64,000 nt of DNA from Halobellus litoreus (GCF_024464595.1 NZ_JANHAW010000003.1:1-64000), one strand, 5' to 3'; positions 54,533-63,752 are shown, numbered from the stretch's first letter. The notes: generated by a model not told the origin, from the letters alone. Numbers and translations are program-made.

Positions 54533-55339
54533 ATGACAGGGTTGACCGTGTTCATCTGTGCGGACATCGAGGGCGTCTCGGGGTTCGTCGACTGGGCGCA
54601 GGAAGACGAGGAGACCGAGCGCGTTCGACTCGCGATGACCGAAGACGTCAACGCCGCCGTCGAGGGCGTGCTGAGCGAACGCGACGCCGACGTGATAGTG
54701 AACGATTCCCACGGCGGGAAGCGAAACGTCGTCATCGAGGAACTCCACCCCGACGCGAAACTGGTCCGTGGGGGCCCCCGTCCCCGCGGGATGATCTCGG
54801 GCGTCGAAGACGCCGACGTCGGGTTTCAGATCGGCGCGCACACGCGGCCCGGATACGGTGGCGTGCTCGAACACACGTTCTCCTCCTCGTCGATGGCCGA
54901 CGTCACACTCAACGGCGACCCCGTCGGCGAGGTCGAGCTCAACGCGATGGGGATGGCGGCGTTCGGAACGCCGACCGCGCTGGTGACCGGCGATGACCGC
55001 CTCCGCGACGAACTCGAAGCGGTCCTACCGGAGAGCGAATACGTCGTGACCAAAGAGGCTCGAAGTATGCGCGCGGCTACTTGTTACCCGCCCGCACGAG
55101 TTCGAGAGCGGATCTCCGATGCGGCGGCGCGGGCGGTTTCGGAGCCGATCGGTGAGTACCCGCTCGGGATTGAGACGGATGGAACGGTGTCGGCTACAGT
55201 TCGCTATCACCAGGCTGATACCGCCGAGAAAGCCGCGTTGTGGCCGGGTATCGAGCGAAAGACCAGTCGGAAGATCGGATACGAGAGCGACGACCCGCTC
55301 GAAGTCTACTCGTTCCTGCGCGCCGCGAGCAAGGTGTGA
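54533..55339 (+). CDS. M55-family metallopeptidase (DppA-like D-aminopeptidase)
   Basis: 268 residues from MTGLTVFI. A TATA-like acatttatc at about 54498-54506 lies some 27 bp upstream, so the long upstream open frame is rejected. Zinc-site features of DppA are present: 'CADIEGVSG' (Asp and Glu), 'VNDSHGG' (His) and 'IGAHTRPG' (His), with 'EVELNAMGMAA' for the following Glu/Asn. The family hydrolyses D-amino-acid-containing peptides, and archaeal members may act on general dipeptides. A barrel-like decamer is typical. Cytoplasmic; no signal peptide. Confidence 0.85.
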   Translation: MTGLTVFICADIEGVSGFVDWAQEDEETERVRLAMTEDVNAAVEGVLSERDADVIVNDSHGGKRNVVIEELHPDAKLVRGGPRPRGMISGVEDADVGFQIGAHTRPGYGGVLEHTFSSSSMADVTLNGDPVGEVELNAMGMAAFGTPTALVTGDDRLRDELEAVLPESEYVVTKEARSMRAATCYPPARVRERISDAAARAVSEPIGEYPLGIETDGTVSATVRYHQADTAEKAALWPGIERKTSRKIGYESDDPLEVYSFLRAASKV

Positions 55340-55721
55340 ACTCTCTCGGGGCCGAGACGCGTGACGTTCGTCTCGAAGGCTTACCGTTCATCTCGAAGAT
55401 GGACCGTTTGCCTCGAACATCCGCACATCGGCGGTCGGTTCCAACAGAGGAAGGATGGTGAGCGTCCTCGACGGGCATAATTTTGCGTTTTATTTGCAAT
55501 ACTAATCCACAGTTGTATCGGTGTACAAATTTCGTTTTGGACATCGACACGTAGACGACCCGTTAATTCGTACTTTTGAACCGTATTAGAGCGATTTAAG
55601 ACCGATTCTCGTATCCTACGGATCGCGTGGAAGAGACCTCCCCACCATATTGAATTGTGTGATAACTGAATTACTATGCAAACATTTTTGTGTGGCCACC
55701 CGGTACGAGGGAGTGCACGAT
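55340..55721. other. Intergenic before the rhodanese-MBL gene
   Basis: About 382 bp. The central part (55480-55620) is AT-rich with TATA-like stretches (gcataattttgcgttttatttgc). It probably contains the promoter of the rhodanese-MBL gene and perhaps a terminator of the peptidase gene. No ORF of note. Confidence 0.4.
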
Positions 55722-56915
55722 ATGAATCCCGAAGACTTCCCGACGCCGGAGGCGGACGTCGACTCCGTCTCTCCCGACGCGCTGAAGGACCGCATCGACG
55801 CCGGCGAGGACGTCACGCTTCTCGACACGCGAATGCAGTCCGATTACGAGGAGTGGCACATCGACGACGACAACGTCACTTCGATCAACCTTCCGTATTT
55901 CCACTTTTTGGAGGACGACATCGACGACGACGTCCTCGAACAAGTGCCCGACGACCGCGAACTCACGGTCCTCTGTGCGAAGGGCGGCGCCAGCGAGTTC
56001 GTCGCCGGCGCGCTCAAGGCTCGCGGCTACGACGTCAACCACCTCGAAAACGGCATGAACGGCTGGGCGGAAATCTACGAGCGCGTCGAAGTCACCGACT
56101 ACGACGGCAGCGGCACGCTGTATCAGTACCAGCGCCCCTCTTCGGGCTGTCTCGGCTACCTCCTCGTCGACGACGGCGACGCCGCCATCGTCGACCCCCT
56201 CCGGGCGTTCACCGACCGCTACCTCGACGACGCTGCCGAGTTAGACGCCGAGCTCACGTACGCGCTCGACACCCACATCCACGCCGACCACATTTCGGGC
56301 GTGCGCGACCTCGACGCAGAAGGCGTCGAAGGCGTCATCCCCGCCGCGGCGGTCGACCGCGGTGTCACCTACGCCGACGAGTTGACGACCGCCGAAGACG
56401 GCGACACCTTCCAGGTTGGCGAGGCGACCGTCGAGACGGTGTACACTCCGGGACACACGACGGGAATGACCTCGTACTTACTCGACGAGAGCCTGCTGGC
56501 GACGGGTGACGGTCTCTTCATCGAGAGCGTCGCTCGCCCGGACCTCGAAGAGGGCGACGAGGGCGCGCCCGACGCCGCGCGGATGCTCTACGAGTCCCTG
56601 CAGGAACGCGTGCTGCCGTTACCCGACGAGACGCTCGTCGGCGGCGCGCACTTCAGCGACGCGGCGGAACCCGCCGAAGACGGCACGTACACGGCTCCCA
56701 TCGGCGACTTGGTCGAGGAAATGGACGCGCTCTCGATGGACGAAGACGACTTCGTCGAGGTGATCCTCGCGGACATGCCGCCGCGGCCCGCGAACTACGA
56801 GCAGATCATCGCGACGAACCTCGGGCAAAACGTCGTCGACGACGAGGAAGCGTTCACCCTGGAACTCGGCCCGAACAACTGCGCCGCCAGCCAGGAATCC
56901 CTCGCCGGTGACTGA
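55722..56915 (+). CDS. Rhodanese + metallo-beta-lactamase protein (persulfide dioxygenase-like)
   Basis: 397 residues from MNPEDFPTP. Residues 15-125 are a rhodanese domain with active-site C85 in VLCAKGGAS. Residues 130-390 are an MBL-fold hydrolase with H185-x-H187-x-D189-H190 (THIHADH), 'GHTTGM', 'LATGDGLF' and 'GGAHFSD'. Fusions of this type oxidise glutathione or low-molecular-weight persulfides, or move sulfane sulfur (ETHE1/CstB-like; here the rhodanese is N-terminal). It is followed by the PiT gene and the TauE/SafE cluster in the same direction, which supports sulfide or sulfite handling. Confidence 0.85.
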   Translation: MNPEDFPTPEADVDSVSPDALKDRIDAGEDVTLLDTRMQSDYEEWHIDDDNVTSINLPYFHFLEDDIDDDVLEQVPDDRELTVLCAKGGASEFVAGALKARGYDVNHLENGMNGWAEIYERVEVTDYDGSGTLYQYQRPSSGCLGYLLVDDGDAAIVDPLRAFTDRYLDDAAELDAELTYALDTHIHADHISGVRDLDAEGVEGVIPAAAVDRGVTYADELTTAEDGDTFQVGEATVETVYTPGHTTGMTSYLLDESLLATGDGLFIESVARPDLEEGDEGAPDAARMLYESLQERVLPLPDETLVGGAHFSDAAEPAEDGTYTAPIGDLVEEMDALSMDEDDFVEVILADMPPRPANYEQIIATNLGQNVVDDEEAFTLELGPNNCAASQESLAGD

Positions 56916-57020
56916 GTCGCGATGAGTCCGCCGTCCATTCGGCGGACTGGCGTCGCCGACCAGACCCGGTCGACAGCACAAACTCCGGTCGCCCCCTGAT
57001 CCCCTCCCCCCGCATTCGCA

Positions 57021-58196
57021 ATGGACACCACAGTACTCTTGCTGTTCGTCGTTGCCAGCCTCGCGAGCCTGTTTATGGCGTGGGTCGTCGGCGCGGGTTC
57101 GAGCGGCGCGACGCCGTTCGCACCCGCCGTCGGGGCCAACGCCATCCCGACGATGCGCGCCGCGTTCGTCGTCGGAATCTTCGGCTTCCTCGGCGCCGTC
57201 CTGCAGGGCGCGAACGTCTCGGAAGCCGTCGGAAGCGGGCTCATAGAGGGCGTCTCTCTCCCCGCAACGGGAGTGATCTTGGTCCTCCTCATCGGGGCCG
57301 GCCTGATGGCGATCGGTATCTACACGGGGTATCCGATCGCGACGGCGTTCACCGTCACCGGTTCCGTCGTGGGCGTCGGCCTCGCGCTCGGTGGCGCGCC
57401 CGCGTGGGCGAAGTACCAGGAGATCGGCCTCGTGTGGGTCGGGACGCCGTTCGTGGGCGGTGGAATCGCGTACCTCATCGCCAGCCTGCTCCCGCGCGAG
57501 GACATTCCGGAGCGTTTCAGCGTCCCCGCGCTCGCCGGACTCGTCGGGAGCGTGGTCGCGAACCTCGACTTTCCGAGGCTCGGGACGAACGGAGATCCGG
57601 GCTCGATTGCGGGCGCTGTAGCCCGCTCGATGTCGGTCGATCCGTCCATCGCGATCGGCGGGACGACCCTCCTCGTCGGCGTCGTCGTCGCCGTCGCAGT
57701 CCACTGGGACATCGCCAGCAACCGCGACGGTGGACTGCGACGAGTCCTGCTCGCGCTCGGGTCGCTCGTCGCGTTTTCGGCCGGCGGGAGTCAGGTCGGT
57801 CTCGCCGTCGGACCGTTGCTGCCACTGGCCGATCAGATCGACGCCGTCTCGACGTTCGCCGTGCTGTTCGGCGGTGGTCTCGGGATCCTCGTCGGGTCCT
57901 GGACCGGTGCACCACGGATGATCAAGTCGCTCTCACAGGACTACTCGTCGCTCGGACCGCGACGCTCGATCGCGACGCTGGTGCCCTCGTTCCTGATTGC
58001 GCAGACGGCAGTGTTGCTGGGGGTGCCCGTCTCGTTCAACGAGGTGATCGTCAGCGGGATCGTCGGAAGCGGCGCGGCCGTCGGCGGAAGCGACGTCATC
58101 GACACCCGGAAGATCCTCGTTACCGTGGGCGCGTGGGTTGGATCGCTGCTCCTGGCGTTTGTCATCGCCTACGCGATGGCGAGGGCGCTGATGTGA
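57021..58196 (+). CDS. PiT-family inorganic anion transporter
   Basis: 391 residues with about ten helices. PiT repeats are recognisable: 'AWVVGAGSSGATPFAPAVGANAI' near the N-terminus and, in the second half, 'GSLVAFSAGGSQVGLAVGPL' with the internal-repeat signature. Family members carry phosphate, and a branch (CysP) carries sulfate. The GANDVAN core of phosphate transporters is changed here (GAGSSGAT), so the anion is not certain. Gene order with the rhodanese-MBL and TauE genes makes sulfate or thiosulfate worth testing. The start at 57021 has an ATG, and the gap to the gene before is 105 bp. Confidence 0.78.
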   Translation: MDTTVLLLFVVASLASLFMAWVVGAGSSGATPFAPAVGANAIPTMRAAFVVGIFGFLGAVLQGANVSEAVGSGLIEGVSLPATGVILVLLIGAGLMAIGIYTGYPIATAFTVTGSVVGVGLALGGAPAWAKYQEIGLVWVGTPFVGGGIAYLIASLLPREDIPERFSVPALAGLVGSVVANLDFPRLGTNGDPGSIAGAVARSMSVDPSIAIGGTTLLVGVVVAVAVHWDIASNRDGGLRRVLLALGSLVAFSAGGSQVGLAVGPLLPLADQIDAVSTFAVLFGGGLGILVGSWTGAPRMIKSLSQDYSSLGPRRSIATLVPSFLIAQTAVLLGVPVSFNEVIVSGIVGSGAAVGGSDVIDTRKILVTVGAWVGSLLLAFVIAYAMARALM

Positions 58197-58498
58197 CCGC
58201 GTAGCAACACTGAGTCGGATCCGCTCGCGTGGATGCAGAAGCGGTTGCCTGTATCTATGACACTTACGTGTCGGTTGTGTCCACAGCTAGCGGCGGCTGC
58301 GATCGGCGCGGGACAGAAGTACTGGGGACCGAGAGCTGGATCGAAACATATGGAGCCAGCGTGAGCCACATACGCGCGCGAGACCCACTGTCAGGTCGAC
58401 GCGGGGTGTAAATAGCGACAGAGAAGTGTTCGAGGCGTGAGAACGGCGGGTTCGAGACGGACGATTCGTTCTTCGTAACTTATCGATGTGCGCTGAAT

Positions 58499-58534
58499 AT
58501 AGTATTGTACTATCGTCCCAAAAGCGTTATTAAG
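58499..58534 (+). promoter_or_regulatory. Palindrome and TATA-like box before the DUF7512-TauE genes
   Basis: ATAGTA-TTG-TACTAT (58499-58513) is a perfect 6-3-6 palindrome containing ATTGTAC. A TATA-like gttattaagc follows at about 58525-58534. The same ATTGTAC core occurs twice before the HTH gene at 59902. The transcript would have a leader of about 50 nt with a good Shine-Dalgarno (GGAG) before 58609. The span 58197-58497 upstream holds no gene. Confidence 0.5.
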
Positions 58535-58608
58535 CACAAGCGGATACCTGGAGTCGAGTAGAATAGTATGGAAGCTACACAACCACACAACTCGAAAGGA
58601 GAACACAC

Positions 58609-58782
58609 ATGGCAGATATCGGAGCAGTGCTAGGAGCATCGGGAGCTGGAACAACCCAGGCGCTCAGTCTCGTGGGTGCAGTGCTCGTCGAGGCGATGAT
58701 CCTCTACGTCGGGTACGGAGCGCTCACGAACGCGCTTGAGCCGACCGTCCGCCGGCTAATCGGGGTGGAATCCGGCGAATGA
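58609..58782 (+). CDS. DUF7512-like small membrane protein
   Basis: 57 residues (MADIGAVLGASGAG... to GVESGE). One long hydrophobic helix (about 18-41) with 'VGAVLVEAMILYVGYGAL' is what I recognise as the DUF7512 family that accompanies TauE/SafE exporters in haloarchaea. AAAGGAG precedes the ATG at Shine-Dalgarno distance. The TGA overlaps the TauE ATG (ATGA), so the two are translationally coupled. Likely a small exporter subunit or assembly factor. Confidence 0.7.
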   Translation: MADIGAVLGASGAGTTQALSLVGAVLVEAMILYVGYGALTNALEPTVRRLIGVESGE

Positions 58783-59816
58783 TGGAGGTTATGGGGGTTG
58801 GGATCGGTGTCCTGGCCCTGTTCGTCGCGTTCGGGCTTCTCATCGGGATCCTCTTCGGATTCTTCGGAATGGGCGGCTCGTTCCTCGTCACGCCGGCGCT
58901 GTTAGTGATGGGCTACCCGTCTCGGGTCGCCGTCGGGAGTGGCCTCGCGTTCGTCTTCGGGACGTCGGTCATCGCGACGCTGAAACACCGCGATCTGGGT
59001 CAGGTGGACTACAAACTCGGAGTTCTGATGATTGCCGGGACCACGGTGGGTATCGAGGTCGGCAAGGAGATCGTCCTGCACCTCGAGAGCCTCGGACTCG
59101 CCGGGAGCATCATCAGCGTCACGTACGTGGTGCTGCTGGGCGGTATCGGCGTGTTCGTGACGTACGAGGCGATGAAGGGAGACGGCGGTGGCGGCGTCGA
59201 CCACGACGCGGAGGCCGACGGCGAAATCGACGCCGACGACATCCCGGAGATCGCGAAAACGATCCAGTCGTACAACGTCCCGCCGATGATCAAACTCCGG
59301 GGCGGGATCCGCGTCTCGCTGTGGATGATTCTCGGCGTCGCCTTCGCGACGGGTCTCCTGTCGGGGTTCCTGGGCGTGGGCGGGGGCTTCATCCGGATGC
59401 CCGCGCTGTTCTATCTCATCGGCGTGCCCGTTCCGATCGCGGTCGGGACCGACCTGTTCGAGATCGTCTTCTCGGGCGGGATCGGGAGCTTCATCTACGC
59501 GATGGACGGCGGCGTCGACCTCTCTATCGTCCTGCCGCTCTTGGCCGGAAGCGCGCTCGGTGCCCGCCTCGGATCGGCCGCGACGAGCATCGTCGACGAG
59601 GGCGAAATCAAGGTCTACTTCGGGCTGATGCTCCTCGGCGGATCGGTCGCCGTCGCGGTGCGTGAGATCGGGAACTACATCGATATGCCCGTCCTCAACA
59701 CGGTCAGCCTGGTGTTAATCCTCGGCTCGGCGCTGCTGGTCAGCGGGATGGTGGTCTACAGCAGCCTCGTCGAACTCCGCAGTGAGGCCGCTCGGCAGTC
59801 GCCGACCGCCGATTAA
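58779..59816 (+). CDS. TauE/SafE-family sulfite/anion exporter
   Basis: 345 residues with about eight helices. Family repeats are present: 'GILFGFFGMGGSFLVTPAL' in the first half and 'GLLSGFLGVGGGFIRMPAL' in the second, the TauE Gly-rich loops. An acidic cytoplasmic loop (about 130-155: 'DGGGGVDHDAEADGEIDADD') separates the halves. Members export sulfite, sulfoacetate or related anions, or import sulfur compounds in reverse. It is coupled to the DUF7512 gene upstream and followed by the Cys-containing HTH regulator. The pair fits detoxification of sulfite produced by sulfur or sulfonate metabolism. Confidence 0.85.
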   Translation: MMEVMGVGIGVLALFVAFGLLIGILFGFFGMGGSFLVTPALLVMGYPSRVAVGSGLAFVFGTSVIATLKHRDLGQVDYKLGVLMIAGTTVGIEVGKEIVLHLESLGLAGSIISVTYVVLLGGIGVFVTYEAMKGDGGGGVDHDAEADGEIDADDIPEIAKTIQSYNVPPMIKLRGGIRVSLWMILGVAFATGLLSGFLGVGGGFIRMPALFYLIGVPVPIAVGTDLFEIVFSGGIGSFIYAMDGGVDLSIVLPLLAGSALGARLGSAATSIVDEGEIKVYFGLMLLGGSVAVAVREIGNYIDMPVLNTVSLVLILGSALLVSGMVVYSSLVELRSEAARQSPTAD

Positions 59817-59844
59817 CGCCGTTCCGTTCTTCGTGTGGCACAAG

Positions 59845-59887
59845 ATTGTACGAACTCCACACAAGCCTTTTAATTGTACGGCTCCAA
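59845..59887 (+). promoter_or_regulatory. Direct repeats around the TATA box of the HTH gene
   Basis: ATTGTACGAACTCCA (59845-59859) and ATTGTACGGCTCCAA (59873-59887) are 28 bp apart. The second lies over the TATA-like cttttaatt at about 59867-59875 of the regulator gene. The ATTGTAC core is shared with the palindrome at 58499, pointing to one regulator for both promoters, probably the HTH protein itself. Confidence 0.45.
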
Positions 59888-59901
59888 CCGTTGCATAACA
59901 G

Positions 59902-60303
59902 ATGCCAGATTCGATGTCCGAACAACTGAAGCAGGATATGGAGTGTGAGGGACTCTTGGAGTGTTTCCACGGTCTCAAACAGCTCGACAAGCAGTGTTTC
60001 CAGGTACTGGTGCGGGCCGGAGAGCCGCTGACCGTCGACGAGGTCGCCGAAATCGTCGATCGGGAGCGATCGACGGCGTACCGCTCGATCCAGCGACTGC
60101 TGCAGTCGGGATTCATCCAGAAGGAACAGGTCAACTACGAGCAGGGCGGCTACTACCACGTCTACTCGCCGACGGATCCGGAAAAGATATCCGATAGTAT
60201 GCAGCGGATGCTCAACGATTGGTACGCGAAGATGGGCCAGTTGATCCAGGAGTTCGAGGACAAGTACGAGCGTCCGGAAGCCGAGATGACCGTCGAAGGG
60301 TAG
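59902..60303 (+). CDS. Winged-helix regulator with three cysteines, TrmB-like
   Basis: 133 residues. C15 and C21 flank CEGLLEC, with C32 at 'KQCFQVL', just before the winged helix (about 33-90: 'VLVRAGEPLTVDEVAEIVDRERSTAYRSIQRLLQSGFI', then a Tyr-rich wing). The C-terminal 40 residues form a helical dimerisation arm. Cysteines placed ahead of an HTH suggest a thiol, persulfide or sulfite sensor (compare BigR/SqrR, which are ArsR-type). Located after TauE/SafE, it is the likely local regulator. The exact family and ligand are inferred. Its promoter carries ATTGTAC repeats. Confidence 0.7.
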   Translation: MPDSMSEQLKQDMECEGLLECFHGLKQLDKQCFQVLVRAGEPLTVDEVAEIVDRERSTAYRSIQRLLQSGFIQKEQVNYEQGGYYHVYSPTDPEKISDSMQRMLNDWYAKMGQLIQEFEDKYERPEAEMTVEG

Positions 60304-60486
60304 TGAGGAAGGCGGCGCTGCGAGTCGCGGGGACCGATCCGGTTTTCGTGAGGCTGGCCCGATTCTAATGAGACCGATCGCTCGATAGCGGACGCACTCG
60401 ACGCTGTCGGCGACGCGTTCACGTCGGTGCGGTAAGTATCGATATCGGAGTGGCAGACACCCGAAAACGACCGCGTCAGCGACCGG

Positions 60487-62406
60487 TCAGTCGAACCGGA
60501 AGGTTTCGAGGTTTCGGGGTGCGTACGTCCGAACGTCGTACTTCTGGTACAGACCGGATGAGAGCTGATCCGTCGAGGCCTCGTCGCCGTGGACGCAGAT
60601 GATCTCCTCGGGGCGCGGATTCATCGTCCCGACGAAGTTCTCGAGGCCGTTGCGGTCGGCGTGACCCGAGAAGCCACTCACGGACTCGACGTCGAAGCGG
60701 AGCGTCAGCTGTTCTGAACGACCACCGCGGTCGCTGAACGGAATCTCCCGTCGGCCGCTCTGGATCCGTCGACCCAGCGTGCCCTGTGCCTGGTACCCGA
60801 CGAAGATGAGTTGATTCTCCTCGTCGCCGCCGAGCAGTTCGAGCCACGACATAATCGGGCCGCCGGTGACCATTCCGGACGTCGAGAGAACGATGCACGG
60901 GTCGCCGCCGGCGACCTCCTCGCGCATCTCCTGGCCGCCGTCGACCTGCTGGAACTGGTCGGCGAGGAACGGGTTCTCGTCCTCGTGAAGGATGCGGTCT
61001 CTGAGCCCGTCGCGGAGGAACTCGGGGTACGCCGTGTGTATCGCCGTCGCCTCGCGGATCATCCCGTCGAGGTAGATCGGCATCGTGGGGAGTCGTCCCT
61101 CCCGCATCGCCTCTTCGAGAACGAGCATCAACTCCTGGGACCGACCGACGGCGAAGGCCGGAATGACGACCTTTCCGTCGCGGTCGTAGGTCTCCTGGAT
61201 GAGTTCGACGAGCTTTCGCTCCGAGTCGGCCTGATCGGTCTGGTAGTCGTCGCGGCGACCGTACGTCGACTCCATCACGAGCGATTCGACGCGCGGGAAG
61301 TCGTTCGACGCGCCGTTGAACAGCCGGGTGTCGTCGTAGTGGATGTCGCCGGAGAAGACGACGTTGTGGAAGCCGTCGCCGATGTGGAAGTGCGCGACCG
61401 CGCTGCCGAGGATGTGCCCGGCGTTGTGGAAGGTGAGTTTGATGTCCGGAGCGATGTCGGTGACGTCCCCGTAATCGAGCGTGATCGTGTGCTTGAGTTC
61501 CTCGCGGACCATCTCGGACTCGTACGGCGGCGTCCGGCCCTCCTTGGCGGCGACGTCGAGGTAGTCGAGTTGGAGCAGGCCCATCAGGTCCCGGGTCGGC
61601 TCGGTCGTGTACACGGGCCCGTCGTAGCCGTACTTGAACAGAAGCGGCAGGAGCGCGCTGTGGTCGAGGTGTGCGTGCGTCAGCACGACGGCGTCCAGAT
61701 CCGCGATCGGGTTCGCCTCGGGGACCTGGAGGTACGGGACCTCGCCCTCCGCGCCGGGTTTGTCACCGCAGTCGATGAGAACGCGCGTCTCGGGAGTACT
61801 GAGGACGAAACTCGCGCGTCCGACCTCGCGACAGCAGCCCAGCGTGGTGACGCGCACCCAGTCGGTCTCTTGCATCGGTTCGCGGTGGATCCGCTGGCCG
61901 ACGCGTTCGAGGAAGTCCCGGCGGTCGTCCCGTTCCTGCATCAGGAAGTTCCGCACGTTGTCCACGGTCGAGGACTCCATCGGCGGCGTCCGGAGGACGT
62001 CCGGCGTCCAGCCGACCTCCTGGGTGATCTCCCGGAGCGTGCTCGCGCGGCGGCCGATGACGAGTCCCGGCTTCTCGGCTTCGATGAGGACCTCGCCGGT
62101 CGCCGGATAGAACTGGAGGTTCGTGATTCCGGCCTCCTCGGGGATGAGATCGAGGATCTTCGGCTTCGCTTCCGCGGGGTTCAGTTGCGTTCCCGATGCC
62201 GGACGGACCGTGATCCGCTTGCGGAGCGTGCTGGCGAGACGGCGGATCAGGCCGTCGCGTTCGGCGAACTCCCGCGGCGTCTCGGTGTAAATGACCAGTT
62301 CGGGACCTTCGTAGGCGACGCGTGAGACGACGAGGTCGTCGGGGATCTCGCTTTCGAGTTTCGTTCTGACCGCTTCGAGCGGATCCGTCGTGTCGTTAGT
62401 GCTCAT
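60487..62406 (-). CDS. fttA: KH-domain beta-CASP ribonuclease, aCPSF1/FttA
   Basis: 639 residues from MSTNDTTD; upstream in-frame Met codons are rejected because the TATA box lies there. Two N-terminal KH domains (about 1-145; 'VLIEAEKPGLVIGRRASTL' has the GxxG loop) precede the MBL/beta-CASP nuclease with H244-x-H246-x-D248-H249 (THAHLDH), 'FSGDIHY', 'LVMESTYG' and 'GFSGHADR'. This universal archaeal protein acts as an endonuclease and 5'-3' exonuclease and as the general transcription termination factor. The length matches the family exactly. It is an essential chromosomal gene, which argues that the right end of the window is core genome. Confidence 0.96.
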   Translation of the reverse strand: MSTNDTTDPLEAVRTKLESEIPDDLVVSRVAYEGPELVIYTETPREFAERDGLIRRLASTLRKRITVRPASGTQLNPAEAKPKILDLIPEEAGITNLQFYPATGEVLIEAEKPGLVIGRRASTLREITQEVGWTPDVLRTPPMESSTVDNVRNFLMQERDDRRDFLERVGQRIHREPMQETDWVRVTTLGCCREVGRASFVLSTPETRVLIDCGDKPGAEGEVPYLQVPEANPIADLDAVVLTHAHLDHSALLPLLFKYGYDGPVYTTEPTRDLMGLLQLDYLDVAAKEGRTPPYESEMVREELKHTITLDYGDVTDIAPDIKLTFHNAGHILGSAVAHFHIGDGFHNVVFSGDIHYDDTRLFNGASNDFPRVESLVMESTYGRRDDYQTDQADSERKLVELIQETYDRDGKVVIPAFAVGRSQELMLVLEEAMREGRLPTMPIYLDGMIREATAIHTAYPEFLRDGLRDRILHEDENPFLADQFQQVDGGQEMREEVAGGDPCIVLSTSGMVTGGPIMSWLELLGGDEENQLIFVGYQAQGTLGRRIQSGRREIPFSDRGGRSEQLTLRFDVESVSGFSGHADRNGLENFVGTMNPRPEEIICVHGDEASTDQLSSGLYQKYDVRTYAPRNLETFRFD

Positions 62407-62540
62407 ACATATCTTGAAAGCCGTGGGTAGGAGCCACAGAACCCGTGGCCCGTACCACCGGAATCGTGGTTGATGGGTCGGCGTCGAAGGAGCGACCCGA
62501 CCGAACGGACGAAATCGTTCGTTTAGCTCTATCCCACAGA

Positions 62541-62550
62541 GTATATAAAC
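62541..62550 (-). promoter_or_regulatory. TATA box of the aCPSF1 gene
   Basis: On the minus strand GTTTATATAC lies about 135 bp upstream of the ATG at 62406. This gives a leader of roughly 110 nt, longer than most transcripts here. Confidence 0.5.
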
Positions 62551-62646
62551 GTTTTTCGCTGTCAGGGCGAAACGGTACCGATCACATCGCCCAGGCCGAG
62601 GTCCCGTGCGTGCCGCAGTTTCAAGCGAGAAGAAGGAAAGTACCAA

Positions 62647-63549
62647 TCAGAGAAGAAGGAAAACGCCGAGAAGGGCGCAAAGCGATCCGATGAGGAGGCC
62701 GACCGTGGATGCCCGAGCCATTCGGATGAACGTCCGCCGCGGAGACAGCGTGGATACGACGAGCGGATCGATCGAACGGCTATCGTCCGGAGTTCGTGTC
62801 CGTTCGCCAGTGTCGTCGGACTCGGGGGGAAGCCAAGCGGATTCGACGACGTGCCCGACGACCGTCACACGGTCGCCGATGCCGACCCGTTCCTCGGCGT
62901 AGCGCCGCGTACCGAGAGATAGCAAGCGGGCGAGTGGACGGAGGATCACCGGGGGATCGCGCCAGTGGCTTCCGGGCGTGTCGATTCGACCCTCGAATCG
63001 CTGGACGCGTTCTGACGCGTGTTCGCCTCGTGAAACCGTCTCGACGACTCGCGAGTCGGCGACGACTGTCGACGGATCGCCACCGACGCCGACGTGCTCG
63101 GTCTCGGTTCTGAGGAGAAACGGCTTGGCCCCGGCAGTCTCGTGGAGCGTGACGAACTGGGGCAGGGGAACCCAGCCACCCAGTGTTCGTTCTTCGACGG
63201 TGTATCGAAGAACGAGCGCATCGCTGCCGGTGAACGGCGCCGTCAAGAATTTCCTAGTCGACGAGTGAGCCTCTTCATCGTTCGACTGGAAGTCGTCTCG
63301 GACCTCAGCAGTTCCCGTGAGGCGGACCAGATCACCCGAAGACGACGACGGAAGTGACTGCGATCCGTCCGCTCGGTAGACGGCGCTGGCACGCCACACG
63401 TGTCGGATGCTAACGAGGATGACGACGCCCGCGAGGGCCAAAAACACAGTCGCGAACAGATCGGGACCGACGCTCTCGACGACGAGCAGAGAAGTCGAGA
63501 TCTCGAGGGGCAGTGCGATCTGGAGGGGCAGTGCGATCTGGAGGGACAT
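62647..63549 (-). CDS. GIDE-domain membrane protein (E3-ligase-like, RING absent)
   Basis: 300 residues. N-terminal helix about 22-48 and C-terminal helix about 280-300 flank a soluble domain with 'VRLTGTAEVRDDF', 'FTGSDALVLRYTVEERT' and 'VGIGDRVTVVGHVVES'. This is the GIDE domain of MUL1-like proteins, common in haloarchaea and always without the RING finger here. Function in archaea is unknown, and a role in membrane-protein handling is speculative. The first 15 residues contain repeats of LQIALP encoded by an 18-bp tandem repeat, so the start may be unstable between strains. Confidence 0.7.
   Translation of the reverse strand: MSLQIALPLQIALPLEISTSLLVVESVGPDLFATVFLALAGVVILVSIRHVWRASAVYRADGSQSLPSSSSGDLVRLTGTAEVRDDFQSNDEEAHSSTRKFLTAPFTGSDALVLRYTVEERTLGGWVPLPQFVTLHETAGAKPFLLRTETEHVGVGGDPSTVVADSRVVETVSRGEHASERVQRFEGRIDTPGSHWRDPPVILRPLARLLSLGTRRYAEERVGIGDRVTVVGHVVESAWLPPESDDTGERTRTPDDSRSIDPLVVSTLSPRRTFIRMARASTVGLLIGSLCALLGVFLLL
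63505..63540. repeat. 18-bp tandem repeat in the start of the GIDE gene
   Basis: Two perfect copies of gaggggcagtgcgatctg (63505-63522, 63523-63540) and a partial third at 63541 encode the repeated LQIALP near the N-terminus. Being 18 bp, it changes protein length without a frameshift. Confidence 0.85.
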
Positions 63550-63752
63550 TAGCAGACGTGTCAGTTCCCACCGATTCGAGCGTTTCGGTTATCGCCGTTG
63601 CGGATGCTCCCGGTGGTTGTGCGGTTCCAAACGCGAGGGTGGTTCTTCGGTGCGCGACGCATTCCCCCGGGAGTCTTCCGAGGAGTGCCTCGGTCACAAA
63701 CACACCACAATGTCCGCTGTTATAGCCGAAAAAAGCGTCGAGACGCCCGAAT

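Noticed and set aside
57021-58196. Second TauE/SafE exporter
   Set aside because: Repeat motifs and helix plan match PiT-type transporters; it lacks the GMGG/GVGGG loops of TauE.
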